DNA of 64,000 nucleotides from G963664835 sp965220775 (GTDB lineage Bacteria; Chloroflexota; UBA6077; FW602-bin22; JBCLEL01), in NCBI GenBank assembly GCA_965220775.1, contig OZ244845.1, positions 3,720,001-3,784,000 of the forward strand. Direction: 5' to 3'. Of this stretch, positions 18,673 through 28,094 are shown one piece after another (position 1 is the stretch's first letter; every line of letters starts with the position of its first letter). Below the pieces are notes generated by a model. It was not told the DNA's origin, ran no database searches, and saw only the letters and a list, made by a program, of their open reading frames with translations. The position numbers and the translations under genes were made by a program.

Positions 18673-19761
18673 TTGAAGATTGCGCTGGTTTGTTCCTGGC
18701 TCAACCAGTACGGTGGAGCCGAACGCGTCCTCGAACATCTCCACGCTTTGTTCCCGGAAGCGCCAATCTACACTTCGATGCACGACCAGCAAGCTATGCC
18801 ATCGGCTTGGCGCGACTGGGATATTCGTACCAGCTTTCTACAGCGGATTCCCTGGAGCCGTTCCAAGCACCACCTATTCCTAGCCCTCTTCCCGCTGGCG
18901 TTCCGCAGTCTACGCGTAGAAGGGTACGACTTGGTCATAAACAATACCAGCGCGTTCAGCCACGGAGTTCGGATCGACAGGGCGTCGACACACATCAGCT
19001 ACTGCTTGACACCAGCTCGGTTTATCTGGCGCTTTCATGACTATGTAGCACGGGAGAATATTCCGCCGTTGTTGGCGGCCAGCCTGCTTCCCCTGATCGC
19101 CATGCTCCGCCACTCGGAGCGCCGGGCAGCCCGTTCGGTGAATCATTTCGTGGCCATATCGAGCGAGATCGCAAACCGGATTGGAGAAGCGTTCGGACGC
19201 GAATCCGAGATCATTCCACCGGCAATCGAGTTCGACCGCTATCGGGTCAGTGCTCAGATCGGCGAATCATACCTGGTGGTGTCACGCCTGGTCCCGTACA
19301 AACGGATCGACCTAGCCGTACGAGCCTTCACCAAAATGGGCAAAGATTTGATCATCGCCGGCCATGGGCGCGACCGGGCCGCCTTGGAGCGGTTGGCAGG
19401 TCCTTCGATCCGCTTTGTCGGACGGGTAAGCGATGAGCAGCTATTACGCCTCTATTCCGAGTGCAGGGCCTTGATCTTCACTGGAAGAGAGGACTTCGGA
19501 CTGACGCCGCTGGAGGCCCAAGCTTCGGGCCGGCCGGTCATCGCATTTGGCAAGGGCGGAGCGCTCGAAACTGTCTCGGAAGGCCGGACCGGTCTATTCT
19601 TCCGTCAGCCGACCGAGGAATCGCTGATAGATGCCGTGACCGAGTTCGAGCGGCGCGACTGGGACCCGAATGCGGCCCGGGAAAACGCCCGCGGCTTTGA
19701 CGTATCGGTGTTCAACGAGCGGATCGGCGAATTGGTAGGGCGTGTCGCCGCCGGAGGCTAG
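18673..19761 (+). CDS. Glycosyltransferase family 4
   Basis: This 362-residue GT-B enzyme has the N-terminal MKIALVCSWLNQYGGAERVL, typical of GT4 with the GGAE acceptor loop. The donor-binding C-terminal half has VVSRLVPYKRIDLAVRAF, IIAGHGRD and the ExxFGLTPLEAQASG region, where GT4 enzymes contact the nucleotide. It probably acts at the cytoplasmic membrane with the two upstream genes in glycan assembly. Translation starts at a TTG at 18673. Its 3' end overlaps the convergent flavin reductase gene by 4 bases. Confidence 0.88.
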   Translation: MKIALVCSWLNQYGGAERVLEHLHALFPEAPIYTSMHDQQAMPSAWRDWDIRTSFLQRIPWSRSKHHLFLALFPLAFRSLRVEGYDLVINNTSAFSHGVRIDRASTHISYCLTPARFIWRFHDYVARENIPPLLAASLLPLIAMLRHSERRAARSVNHFVAISSEIANRIGEAFGRESEIIPPAIEFDRYRVSAQIGESYLVVSRLVPYKRIDLAVRAFTKMGKDLIIAGHGRDRAALERLAGPSIRFVGRVSDEQLLRLYSECRALIFTGREDFGLTPLEAQASGRPVIAFGKGGALETVSEGRTGLFFRQPTEESLIDAVTEFERRDWDPNAARENARGFDVSVFNERIGELVGRVAAGG

Positions 19762-20336
19762 AGGCCCTCGTCTTCGTCATCCGGAGAGGCGGTCGGCACT
19801 AGCGGCTCATTCAGCACCGAGAAGAGACTCTTGCCGAGGTGATGGAGCGGCTTGGTCTCCATGTCTTCGAGGAGCCAATGTTCGTCGAAGGCGCTCTCCT
19901 CTGCCTGGGCAGCCACTATCTCGCCGAAGAAGATGGCGTGATCTCCCGGCGCGACCGAATGGACCACCATGCACTCGATATGAGCTATGCACTCCTCGAT
20001 CAGCGGAACCGAGATCGACAGGGGATCTTGCATGCGCAGGCCGGTCAGCTCCCACTTGTCGGCATCGCGTCCCGATACCGTGGCCATAGTCATAACCTGG
20101 TTCAACAGGTCGCGCGTGGCGAAATTGAGGGCAAACTCTTCGCTCCGGCGAACCAACTCGGTGGCGTAATGTTCGAGATGCAAGGATACGGCTACCAGTC
20201 CGGGCGAAAGGCTGGCCGGCATCGCCCACTGTACGGGCGTCATCGTAAACGTGTCGCGGTAGGCGGCGGTAACGATCGCCAGCGCCCCCGGTGCGAGGAG
20301 TCTATGCGCCCCCTCCAGCGGCACGTTCATTTTCAT
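19758..20336 (-). CDS. Flavin reductase family (FMN-binding split-barrel) protein
   Basis: This 192-residue protein resembles flavin reductase-like FMN-binding proteins, with APGALAIVTAAYRDTFTMTPVQW and PGLVAVSLHLEHYATELV near the N-terminus and DHAIFFGEIVAAQ in the second half. Such proteins reduce flavin with NAD(P)H or serve as flavoprotein oxidoreductase components. Its ATG overlaps the stop of the DNA ligase gene (20333-20336), so the two are translationally coupled. The coupling to a ligase has no obvious metabolic logic. The substrate is unknown. Confidence 0.82.
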   Translation of the reverse strand: MKMNVPLEGAHRLLAPGALAIVTAAYRDTFTMTPVQWAMPASLSPGLVAVSLHLEHYATELVRRSEEFALNFATRDLLNQVMTMATVSGRDADKWELTGLRMQDPLSISVPLIEECIAHIECMVVHSVAPGDHAIFFGEIVAAQAEESAFDEHWLLEDMETKPLHHLGKSLFSVLNEPLVPTASPDDEDEGL

Positions 20337-22084
20337 CGTTGGCTACCAGCCATAGCCGATTGCTGGCCACTGTATTGGCCGTCGAACATCTCTCTGACCT
20401 CGCGGACGGTAGTTGCGTCTTCGGAACGCTTGTCATCACTGCGGAAACTGATAAGCCGAGGAAACCGCAGAGCATAGCCGGGCGAGTCATCTTGGCGCCC
20501 CGCGGTATGGACCTGCGAGCGAGTTATTTCGTCAGCCAGAACCTCTATCACAACCGTAGGTTCCACCCAGACGCTCGGCTCCAGGATCGAGCTAACCCTG
20601 GCCGGCCGCTCCTGCAGCGTAATGTTGTCGCACTTTTTTCGGACCTCGCGCCACTGCTCGTCGCTGAGTCCGGTGCCGATCTTGGTGATAGTAGCGAACT
20701 CATCAGTTTCGTCATCATAGACCCCAACCAGCAATGCCCCCACGCCGAACGCCGCTCGTTTCCCCCGTCCGTAGATGTAGCCAACGATCACGCAATCGAC
20801 GGTGTCTTGCATATGAGAGCTTGCGACCCTCTTCAATTTAACCCAGTTGAAATTTCGGCCGCCGGCCTTATAGGGTGAATCGAGTCGTTTGGCGACCAGC
20901 CCCTCCAGTCCTTTCTGCACTGTTTCATCTAGAAACATCTGCAGTTCTTCCGGATCATCGGTGACGATCTTCGGGGTTAGCGCGAGAACTTCGCTATCGC
21001 CGACTATACGCTCGAGAAGCTTTCGTCGTTCCTGGAAGCTACGATCCATCTGGGGCTCGCCGTCGAGCCACATCAAGTCAAATAGAAACAAGCGCAGCGG
21101 CAGTCTCTGGGCAAACTCGTCGACGCCGTGTTTGCGCCGCCGGCGGGATGTTTGTTGGAAAGGATAGAACTCCTCCGACTCGCGATGGTAGGCCACCGCC
21201 TCGCCCTCGGCAATCACCTCTCGACAGGATAGATCGGAGGCGACGGCCTCAACGATTTCGGGAAACATCCCGGTCATGTCTTCCAAGTTGCGAGAGAAGA
21301 TATGGACGACGCCATCACGTAAGTGCACCTGACAGCGAAACCCGTCCAGCTTGTACTCGGAGGCACACTCGCCCAGCTTTTCGATCACCGCCTGTGCCGA
21401 CGGCAGTCGTTCCGCCAAGGCGGGTCGGACCGGTTTGCCGACCTCGACGGTAATTCGATCCACCGCCTCAATGCCGTCTTCAAACAGCACTCGGGTGATC
21501 ATTCCCAGGTCGGAAGTTTCATTGTAAGCGCGCTCCAGCCTCTTTCTGAGGGAAGTGTCGCCGGCGGTTGCGGTCGATAGAGCGTCGAGAACACTTGGAT
21601 CGCCAATTCCAAGCCTCAGCCGGCCCAATGGCACTCGGGTGACGTGCTTTGCGCTCAGCGAGTCAACACTATTGAAAAGGTCGCTGAGCTGAGAAACCCG
21701 GCCCTCGACGGAGCCGGCACCGGTCGTATCGGCGATCCGGCGTAGCCTGACGAAGACCTCGCCCAACTCGATATCAGATGCGCGCCCTGGTATTACCTCC
21801 TGCGCAACGAGACCCAGATCACCGACTTGACCGTAGCGCTCAAGCACCGCATCCCGGGAGAGTTCGGCAGCCCGGCCAATTGCCTCAGCCACCAGCTTCT
21901 CACCCATACCGAGCTCAACTGGTTCGAAGAAGGGGGCCACGCGACCCTGGCAAAGATAGGCCAGTCGGCCGGCTTCTTCGGCACTCGCCTTGGAGAAAAG
22001 CCCGGCCAGTATTGACACCAACTCTTTGCGCTTGGATGTCCGCTCCAGCTGTTCGAAGTACTCAGCGACAACCGCGAACTTCAT
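20333..22084 (-). CDS. ATP-dependent DNA ligase, archaeal/eukaryotic type
   Basis: This 583-residue protein seals nicks using ATP. It has the N-terminal helical DNA-binding domain (1-200), the adenylation domain with motif I EYKLDGFR and nucleophile Lys245, motif IIIa/IV-like VIAEGEAVAY and LRLFLFDLMWLDG, motif V GLEGLVAKRLDSPY and NWVKLK, then an OB-fold with WVEPTVVIEV. Size and order match the LigB/Lig1 group common in archaea and found in some bacteria such as Chloroflexota. Bacteria normally rely on NAD-dependent LigA for replication, so this is probably an accessory repair ligase. The ATG start is at 22084, and the stop overlaps the flavin reductase start. Confidence 0.92.
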   Translation of the reverse strand: MKFAVVAEYFEQLERTSKRKELVSILAGLFSKASAEEAGRLAYLCQGRVAPFFEPVELGMGEKLVAEAIGRAAELSRDAVLERYGQVGDLGLVAQEVIPGRASDIELGEVFVRLRRIADTTGAGSVEGRVSQLSDLFNSVDSLSAKHVTRVPLGRLRLGIGDPSVLDALSTATAGDTSLRKRLERAYNETSDLGMITRVLFEDGIEAVDRITVEVGKPVRPALAERLPSAQAVIEKLGECASEYKLDGFRCQVHLRDGVVHIFSRNLEDMTGMFPEIVEAVASDLSCREVIAEGEAVAYHRESEEFYPFQQTSRRRRKHGVDEFAQRLPLRLFLFDLMWLDGEPQMDRSFQERRKLLERIVGDSEVLALTPKIVTDDPEELQMFLDETVQKGLEGLVAKRLDSPYKAGGRNFNWVKLKRVASSHMQDTVDCVIVGYIYGRGKRAAFGVGALLVGVYDDETDEFATITKIGTGLSDEQWREVRKKCDNITLQERPARVSSILEPSVWVEPTVVIEVLADEITRSQVHTAGRQDDSPGYALRFPRLISFRSDDKRSEDATTVREVREMFDGQYSGQQSAMAGSQR

Positions 22085-22360
22085 GCGATGAATTCCTCAC
22101 AGCAGATAACTTCGGGTGCGACAGATCGGAGGACGCAATTGAGTATAGCAGAGTCGTATATGCCCAATCGGAGCGGTATCATCAGGCACGCGACAAGTCA
22201 TTGAGGTACCGGGCTTCGCGATCGCCCATCAATAAAATGATATGAAATCGAGCGAAGCGACGGGACTTGTGGGATCTACCTATGGATCAGAGTCGAATTA
22301 ATTGTCAGATGCGATATATTTGTCTGGGACTCCATGGGCACGAGATCTGTATAGGGGTGA

Positions 22361-22993
22361 ATGTTGACCAAACCAGAAGTAACGATAGTAGATTACGGCG
22401 CCGGCAATCTGCGCAGCGTGGAGCGAGCAGTTGAGCACGTTGGCGGCGCCGCGCGGATAACGTCGGAGCCGATGGTGGTGCAAGAGGCGAGCATCCTCGT
22501 GCTGCCCGGCGTCGGCGCTGCCGCCGACACGATGCACAATCTTCAAGAGCGCGATCTAGCCGGCCCGATCAGGGACTACGTTGACTCTGGTCGCCCCTTT
22601 CTCGGCATCTGCATGGGGCTTCAGGCGCTGATGACCGTAAGCGAAGAAGGCGGGTTACAGAAGTGTCTGAACGTAGTACCGGGGAGGGTCATCCGGCTCC
22701 CGGAGGGCCTGAAGGTGCCGCACATGGGCTGGAACCAGGTTGAACTGGGGCGGTCTCACCCCGCGTTACCACAGGACCTTGGTGGGCAGTATTTCTATTT
22801 CGTCCACTCCTACTACGCGGAGCCGGCCGACTCGTCGATTGTGGCCGGCTGGACCGATTACGGCGTCCGCTTCCCTTCCATAGTGGCCAAGGATAACCTG
22901 ATTGCCACTCAATTTCACCCAGAAAAGAGCGGCGAGATTGGACTATCGATATACGCCGGCTTCATCGAGTGGGCCTCTAACCTCAGTCGATGA
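22361..22993 (+). CDS. hisH: Imidazole glycerol phosphate synthase, glutamine amidotransferase subunit
   Basis: This 210-residue class-I glutamine amidotransferase supplies ammonia to HisF for histidine and AICAR formation. The catalytic triad is visible: Cys84 in FLGICMGLQAL, and His186 with Glu188 in QFHPEKSG. DYGAGNLRSV near the start is diagnostic of HisH. Length fits the family. The ATG at 22361 has a purine-rich AGGGGTGA just upstream. No hisF or other his genes are adjacent, so the gene is isolated here and its partner must lie elsewhere. Confidence 0.93.
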   Translation: MLTKPEVTIVDYGAGNLRSVERAVEHVGGAARITSEPMVVQEASILVLPGVGAAADTMHNLQERDLAGPIRDYVDSGRPFLGICMGLQALMTVSEEGGLQKCLNVVPGRVIRLPEGLKVPHMGWNQVELGRSHPALPQDLGGQYFYFVHSYYAEPADSSIVAGWTDYGVRFPSIVAKDNLIATQFHPEKSGEIGLSIYAGFIEWASNLSR

Positions 22994-23024
22994 GCGCCAG
23001 GCGGGTGCTTAGCTCGAAACGGCT

Positions 23025-24281
23025 CTATTCGTATCTCAACGCATCAATCGGATTCAACGAGGCTGCGCGCACTGCCGGGTATATGCCGAAGAACAGCCCC
23101 ACCACCAAGGCCACGGAGAACGCCAACAGGACGGCATCGCCGGCGACCAAGGCCGATATTTGACTATTGCCGATGGGAATCTGGCCAAAGAGCCGGGAAA
23201 CACCAACGCCAAGTCCAATACCGATCAGGCCGCCTATTACGCTAACTGTGACGGATTCGACGAGGAACTGAACGAGAATATCGCGGCGCTTGGCTCCAAG
23301 CGCTTTGCGTATTCCGATTTCGCGAGTCCTCTCGGTAACCGACACCAACATGATATTCATGATTCCGATACCGCCCACCAGCAGCGAGATGGCGGCTATC
23401 CCGCCAAGGAAGAGGGTAAAGGCCGCGGTCGCGTCGTTCAGGGCCCCGAGAACCTCCTGCTGATTCGAGATTGTGAAATCGTCCTCGGTGACGCGGTGCC
23501 GCTGCCGGAGGATCATACCTATCTGCTCGATTGCGGCGTCGGTCGACTCTTCGTTGATCGCTTGAGCATAAATCGTTGATACTTTGAATTCGCCGTTTGA
23601 CGCTCTGTCGGGAAACAAACGGTACTGAAGTGTAGTGATTGGGATTATTACGCGATCGTCCTGGTTGCCAAATCCGGTGCCTCCTTTTTCCTCGAGTATG
23701 CCGATCACGGTGAAAGGCTCTCCGCGCTGGCCGAACATGCTGACCCTTACCTCGCGCCCGACCGGGTTCGTGCCGCCGAAGAGGTCTTCGGCGACCGTCC
23801 ACCCCAGCACCATCACGCGCGCCCTAGAGTCCATATCTTCATTCGAAATGAACTCTCCGATCTCGGCCGGATGGTTTCGGACTTCTTGATAGTCAGGCGT
23901 GGTACCAATGACCTGGGTCGAGACGTTCTGCGTGCCCACCACTATCTGGGCTCGCGAGCTACTCTCCGGCACGACCGCGGCGATTGCCGGAGCAGCGACC
24001 TGATCGCTTAAAGCAAGGGCATCTCCATAGGTCAGGGTAGGACGCTCGCCGGCTCCGCTGGCAACCCCGCCCTGTTGGAACGAGCCCGGCCGTATGAACA
24101 GAAGGTTCGAGCCCAGAGACTGGATTCGCTCAGTAATGCTTGCGTTTACTCCGCGGCCTATGGAAACGAGGGCTATCACGGCGCCCACGCCGATGATTAT
24201 TCCGAGAGCGGTGAGTATCGAGCGCATCTTGTTGGCGAACATCGCTCTGAGAGCGACCTGAACCGTTGCGAAGAAGATCAC
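23025..24281 (-). CDS. ABC transporter permease, MacB/FtsX type
   Basis: This 418-residue protein has one N-terminal helix (about 20-42, ILTALGIIIGVGAVIALVSI), a MacB-type periplasmic core domain (about 45-270), and three C-terminal helices typical of FtsX-like permeases (AAISLLVGGIGIMNIMLVSV, FLVESVTVSVIGG, VLLAFSVALVVGLFFGIYPA). The motif RTREIGIRKALGAKRRDI is diagnostic of MacB-like proteins. These act as mechanotransmission exporters, not classical pores. It is the third gene of an adaptor-ATPase-permease operon on the minus strand, 43 bases after the ATPase. The substrate is unknown; lipophilic molecules or peptides are typical of the family. Confidence 0.92.
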   Translation of the reverse strand: MIFFATVQVALRAMFANKMRSILTALGIIIGVGAVIALVSIGRGVNASITERIQSLGSNLLFIRPGSFQQGGVASGAGERPTLTYGDALALSDQVAAPAIAAVVPESSSRAQIVVGTQNVSTQVIGTTPDYQEVRNHPAEIGEFISNEDMDSRARVMVLGWTVAEDLFGGTNPVGREVRVSMFGQRGEPFTVIGILEEKGGTGFGNQDDRVIIPITTLQYRLFPDRASNGEFKVSTIYAQAINEESTDAAIEQIGMILRQRHRVTEDDFTISNQQEVLGALNDATAAFTLFLGGIAAISLLVGGIGIMNIMLVSVTERTREIGIRKALGAKRRDILVQFLVESVTVSVIGGLIGIGLGVGVSRLFGQIPIGNSQISALVAGDAVLLAFSVALVVGLFFGIYPAVRAASLNPIDALRYE

Positions 24282-24324
24282 TTTGCTAACCTCCTATAGT
24301 GCCAGGCTAACCCATGACCTGACT

Positions 24325-24999
24325 TTAGTTGACAATCTCGTCCGCAACAATAAACCCATCCCTTATTTCGACAATACGCTTCGTGCTATGGGCTACGTAA
24401 CGCTCGTGTGTCACAAAGATGGTAGTGAGGCCACGATCCTCGTTGAGCTGTCGAAAAGTGTCCATAATCTCCCGGCTCGTCTTCGTGTCCAACGCACCGG
24501 TGGGTTCGTCGGCGAGAATAATCGCAGGATCCGTGACGATAGCGCGAGCGATCGCGACCCTTTGCTGTTGCCCGCCGGACAGCTCGGTAGGCTTGTGATG
24601 CATTCGGTCGGCTAGTCCAACCGACTCCAGAGCTGCCGCGGTTCGTTCCCGTCTATTTGGAGCACCCGAATAGATCAATGGCACCTCAACCTGCTCTACC
24701 GCGGTCATCCTAGGAAGCAGGTTGAAGTTTTGGAAGACGAACCCGATCTTTCCGCCGCGGACCTCGGCGAGTTGGTCATCTGAGAGCGTAGATACTTCGT
24801 CGCCGGCGAGGCCGTAGCTACCGTGGGTGGGTTGATCGAGACATCCGATGATGTTCATCATCGTTGATTTACCGGAGCCAGAGGGGCCCATTATTGCCAC
24901 CATCTCAGAAGGCCGGATGTTGAGCGACACACCGCGCAAGGCGTGAACTTCAATGTCGCCCATTTGGTAAACCTTCGTCACGTCTTTGAGGGTTATCAT
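24325..24999 (-). CDS. ABC transporter ATP-binding protein, MacB/LolD type
   Basis: This 224-residue ATPase has all catalytic motifs: Walker A GPSGSGKST at 38-46, signature LSGGQQQRVAIARAI, Walker B IILADEPTGALD, and an H-loop FVTHE. It powers the FtsX-like permease encoded next. The ATG overlaps the stop of the HlyD-type adaptor gene (24996-24999), showing translational coupling. The order adaptor, ATPase, permease matches MacAB-like export systems, although without an outer-membrane channel gene here. Confidence 0.95.
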   Translation of the reverse strand: MITLKDVTKVYQMGDIEVHALRGVSLNIRPSEMVAIMGPSGSGKSTMMNIIGCLDQPTHGSYGLAGDEVSTLSDDQLAEVRGGKIGFVFQNFNLLPRMTAVEQVEVPLIYSGAPNRRERTAAALESVGLADRMHHKPTELSGGQQQRVAIARAIVTDPAIILADEPTGALDTKTSREIMDTFRQLNEDRGLTTIFVTHERYVAHSTKRIVEIRDGFIVADEIVN

Positions 25000-27773
25000 C
25001 TTGATGGTCTGCCTCCGCCGAAGCCTCCTAAGCCTCTGAACCCGCCCCCGGCACCGGCGCCTGGCGCGCCGGATGCGAACGATGGTATCAGCACTTCGTC
25101 ACCTTCTGAGAGCCCAGCAACGATCTCAGTGACAGTCTCGCTGCGCATACCAGTCTGCACTTGACGCTTCTCGGTCCCATCCGGCGTGACAACGTTAACG
25201 AACTGGTCTTGACCCTCGCGGGTTATGGCCGCATTCGGGACGACTAGCACATCGGCCTGTCGGGCGATGATGATGTCCGCGACGACGGTCATGCCGGCGG
25301 GCAATTGTAATGCGCGATTGGCGGCGCCAGCAGCGAACTGCGCTCGACTTGCGCCGACGTCAGATGGGGCCTGTCGGGGTCTGTCCGACCCAGACCGCTG
25401 ACCTTGCCCGGCGCCGGCCGGGCGCTGGGGACGGGTTCCGACCTGCGGTTGTCCCTGACCCCCGGTACCAGCGGATAAGGCCTGGCGTGGATCAGATAGC
25501 TCTATGGTCACCGGGTAGCTGACGACACCTTGTTGAGAACTAGCCACGGGCGAAATGGACAACACTATGCCGGTCAATGGAAGGTTGGGCAACGCGTCGA
25601 TCCTCAATTCGACGGCCTGGCCGACCGAGACCCTGGGTACATCAACCTCGTTGAGGCTTATTTCTACGCGCAACGAGCCGGGATCAGAAATCGTAGCCGC
25701 GGCCGCGGTGCCTCCGACCTGTTCGCCGACGTTCGGCACAAATGATGTGACGAATCCAGTAAATGGCGCCAGCAGTACAGTGTTCTTAAGGTCAAGCTCT
25801 GCCTGTTTCAATGAGATTTCGGCCTGCCTGACATTTTCTTCGGAAAGAGAGCGGTCGGTCTTGCTTACCAAGCCCAGCCTTTGATTCAGAGCGACTTTTG
25901 CATTCGACACCTGGCTGGAGGCCTGTTGTAAGTCAGCCTCTTTGATGCCACTCTTCAAACTGACCAGCTTGCTCATCGCTGATTGGTAGCCGGACTTCGC
26001 CGATTCCACCGCAGCCTCGGCCGCTTCCATTTCAGATCCGGACTTCAGAGTAGCGAGCCTGCTGACTGCCGACTGGTAGCCGGATCTGGCCGACTCAACA
26101 GAAGCCTCAGCCGCCCTCAAGTCAGGCTCGGTGGGACCAGCCTCGAGAACGGTTAGCTTGCCAATCGCCGACAGGTAGTTGGACTTGGCCGATTCAACGG
26201 AGGCCTCGGCCGCTTCTACCTCGGATCCAGACCTGAGGGCGGCCAGCCTACTGATAGTCGACTGGAGGCTGGACTTGGCCGATTCAACAGAGGCCTCGGC
26301 CGCCGTCAAGTCAGACTCGGTGGGACCAGCCTCGAGAACGGTTAGCTTGCCGATTGCCGACAGGAAGTTGGACTTGGCCGATTCAACAGAGGCCTCAGCC
26401 GCCCTGATATCAGAATCGGCAGGACCTTCCACAACTTGGTCCAGACGAGCTTGAGCGCTGATAAGCTGCGCGGTCGCGCTTTCGACCAGGTTCCGCGCGT
26501 TGGCAATGTCAGCGGAGGACGCACCGGTCTGGAGATCGGCCAGTTTCTGCTCAGACTGCCGAACTGCTGCATCGGCATTTGCCACCTGAGCATCAGCGGA
26601 TCTACAGCCTGTGCTGTCGGTTCCGAGGCGCCCACAGGTTCCGTCACGCGAAATCTGGGCGGCCCAGAGGCTGTTTTTCGCCCGTTCAAGGTCGATTTCG
26701 ACCAGACGAAGGGCGGAATCGGTTGGGCCGGCTTGCAGGTCTTCAAGATCGTTCTGGGCTCTCTGGAGGGCAGCCTGGGCGGCTACAACTCCCTGTTGAG
26801 CGGAGGCCGTGTCAGTGCTGGTCGAACCCGCCCTCAGCGATGCGAGCCTGGCCTCGGCGCTGCGCAAGTTGGCTTCACCGGCCGCCATCGCCGCCTCCGC
26901 CGCCTTCAACTCTTCTTCAGCCAAGCCAGATTTCAACGAGCTCAGCCTCGCCTCGGCGCTACGCACGTTGGCTTCACCGGCCGCCACGGCCGCCTCGGCT
27001 GCCTTGATCTCCTCATCGACCGAGCCGGATTTCAACGAGCTCAGCCTCGCCTCGGCACTGCGCAAATTGGCCTGAGCAGCACTTACCGCTGCGGTTGCCA
27101 CTTCAAGGTCCCCACTGGTTGGACCGGCCTTCAACAAAGCCAACTTGGCCTCGGCGCTGCGCAAGTTGGCTTCACCGGCCGCCACCGACGCCTCCGCTGC
27201 CTTCAACTCTTCTTCGACCGAACCGGAATTCAACGAGTTCAGCCTCGCTTCGGCATTGCGCAAACTGGCTTGAGCGGCTGCTACAGCGGCCTCACCAGCT
27301 ATCAGATCCTCTTCAGAAACTCCAGCGAGCAGATCATCGTAGTGTGCCCTAGCACTCTCGTAGCCGGCTTGGGCGGCAGCAATCTCGTCACCCGACGCCT
27401 CCGACGTGAGTTGCTCGAGCCTCAACTGAGCGACTCTCAGGGCGGACTGGGCCTGCTCCAACCTGAGCTCGGCTTGAGATGAATCGAGACGGGCCAACAC
27501 CTGCCCTTCTTCAACCTCGTCACCTACGTTGACGAGTACCTCTTTCAACACGCCACCCGTGCCGAAATTTATGTCGGCGAGCTTGCCTATCACAGTGGTC
27601 CCGGTCGAGGTCACCTTCGTTTCGACTGAGCCAAAGCCCACGACCATCGTCTGTCCCGACGTTGCTGGCTCTTCCGGCTCTTGTGTCTGTCCAAAGATGA
27701 TCCAGCCTGCGCTGGCTACAATCACGACCACCAGCAGGCCGGCGATTATGCGAAAAGTGCGTGTACCCAACAT
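24996..27773 (-). CDS. HlyD/MacA-type periplasmic adaptor with expanded coiled coil
   Basis: This protein of about 925 residues is more than twice the usual MacA length of 370-400. An N-terminal helix (RIIAGLLVVVIVASAGWIIF) anchors it. A short lipoyl/barrel part (LADINFGTGGVLKEVLVNVG, DEVEEGQVLARLDSSQAE) leads into a hairpin coiled coil spanning roughly residues 90-640. The coil is built from two families of about 32-35-residue units, one like AAEASVAAGEANLRSAEAKL and one like EASVESAKSNFLSAIGKLTV. After this come the returning lipoyl half (VLLAPFTGFVTSFVPNVGEQ), a beta-barrel and a membrane-proximal domain. A Gly/Arg-rich linker (about 775-815) and a GAGAGGGFRGLGGFGGG tail are unusual. The ATG at 27773 is preferred to an upstream TTG at 27788. 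The gene is coupled to the ATPase. Confidence 0.9.
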   Translation of the reverse strand: MLGTRTFRIIAGLLVVVIVASAGWIIFGQTQEPEEPATSGQTMVVGFGSVETKVTSTGTTVIGKLADINFGTGGVLKEVLVNVGDEVEEGQVLARLDSSQAELRLEQAQSALRVAQLRLEQLTSEASGDEIAAAQAGYESARAHYDDLLAGVSEEDLIAGEAAVAAAQASLRNAEARLNSLNSGSVEEELKAAEASVAAGEANLRSAEAKLALLKAGPTSGDLEVATAAVSAAQANLRSAEARLSSLKSGSVDEEIKAAEAAVAAGEANVRSAEARLSSLKSGLAEEELKAAEAAMAAGEANLRSAEARLASLRAGSTSTDTASAQQGVVAAQAALQRAQNDLEDLQAGPTDSALRLVEIDLERAKNSLWAAQISRDGTCGRLGTDSTGCRSADAQVANADAAVRQSEQKLADLQTGASSADIANARNLVESATAQLISAQARLDQVVEGPADSDIRAAEASVESAKSNFLSAIGKLTVLEAGPTESDLTAAEASVESAKSSLQSTISRLAALRSGSEVEAAEASVESAKSNYLSAIGKLTVLEAGPTEPDLRAAEASVESARSGYQSAVSRLATLKSGSEMEAAEAAVESAKSGYQSAMSKLVSLKSGIKEADLQQASSQVSNAKVALNQRLGLVSKTDRSLSEENVRQAEISLKQAELDLKNTVLLAPFTGFVTSFVPNVGEQVGGTAAAATISDPGSLRVEISLNEVDVPRVSVGQAVELRIDALPNLPLTGIVLSISPVASSQQGVVSYPVTIELSDPRQALSAGTGGQGQPQVGTRPQRPAGAGQGQRSGSDRPRQAPSDVGASRAQFAAGAANRALQLPAGMTVVADIIIARQADVLVVPNAAITREGQDQFVNVVTPDGTEKRQVQTGMRSETVTEIVAGLSEGDEVLIPSFASGAPGAGAGGGFRGLGGFGGGRPSR
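25960..27300 (-). repeat. Tandem DNA repeats inside the adaptor gene
   Basis: The coiled-coil part of the adaptor gene is made of in-frame direct repeats of about 100 bases. One family lies at about 25960-26420 with copies around 'gacttggccgattcaac'. A second lies at about 26830-27290 with copies around 'cgcaagttggcttcaccg'. Copies within a family are nearly identical over tens of bases, so recent expansion by slippage or unequal recombination is likely. Lengths may vary between strains. Confidence 0.8.
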
Positions 27774-28094
27774 ATGAAAGTACCCCAAATGATCTTAACT
27801 GGAAGCGTATTGATACTCGTTCCACAAGCCGGTTTGACTATCTTGGTTAGCCGGAAGGTGCACAATCATCGGCACAACGAAACGTCCCCAAGGTTACCGA
27901 TTAAACGGAGCATGAGCTTGCGGGTGATGAGATCGATGTTAGTTGGACGTTGTGAAGAACCAGTGAAGAAAGTATGCAGAACATCAAATAATCCGTAAAG
28001 GCAATCGACGACGATCCAAGCTGCAGCTGAGATTCCTGGTGACAACTAATTACCTTACCGTGAGCACTCCGGATCGGAGTTCCAATGGGGATCG

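Noticed and set aside
25960..27300. Regularly spaced repeats that might suggest a CRISPR array
   Set aside because: The repeats are contiguous, in-frame and code for coiled-coil units of the adaptor protein; there are no unique spacers and no cas genes.
26436..27482. Long plus-strand ORF of 348 codons opposite the adaptor gene
   Set aside because: It is the complement of the repetitive coiled-coil sequence; its translation is low-complexity and has no ribosome-binding site or known motif.
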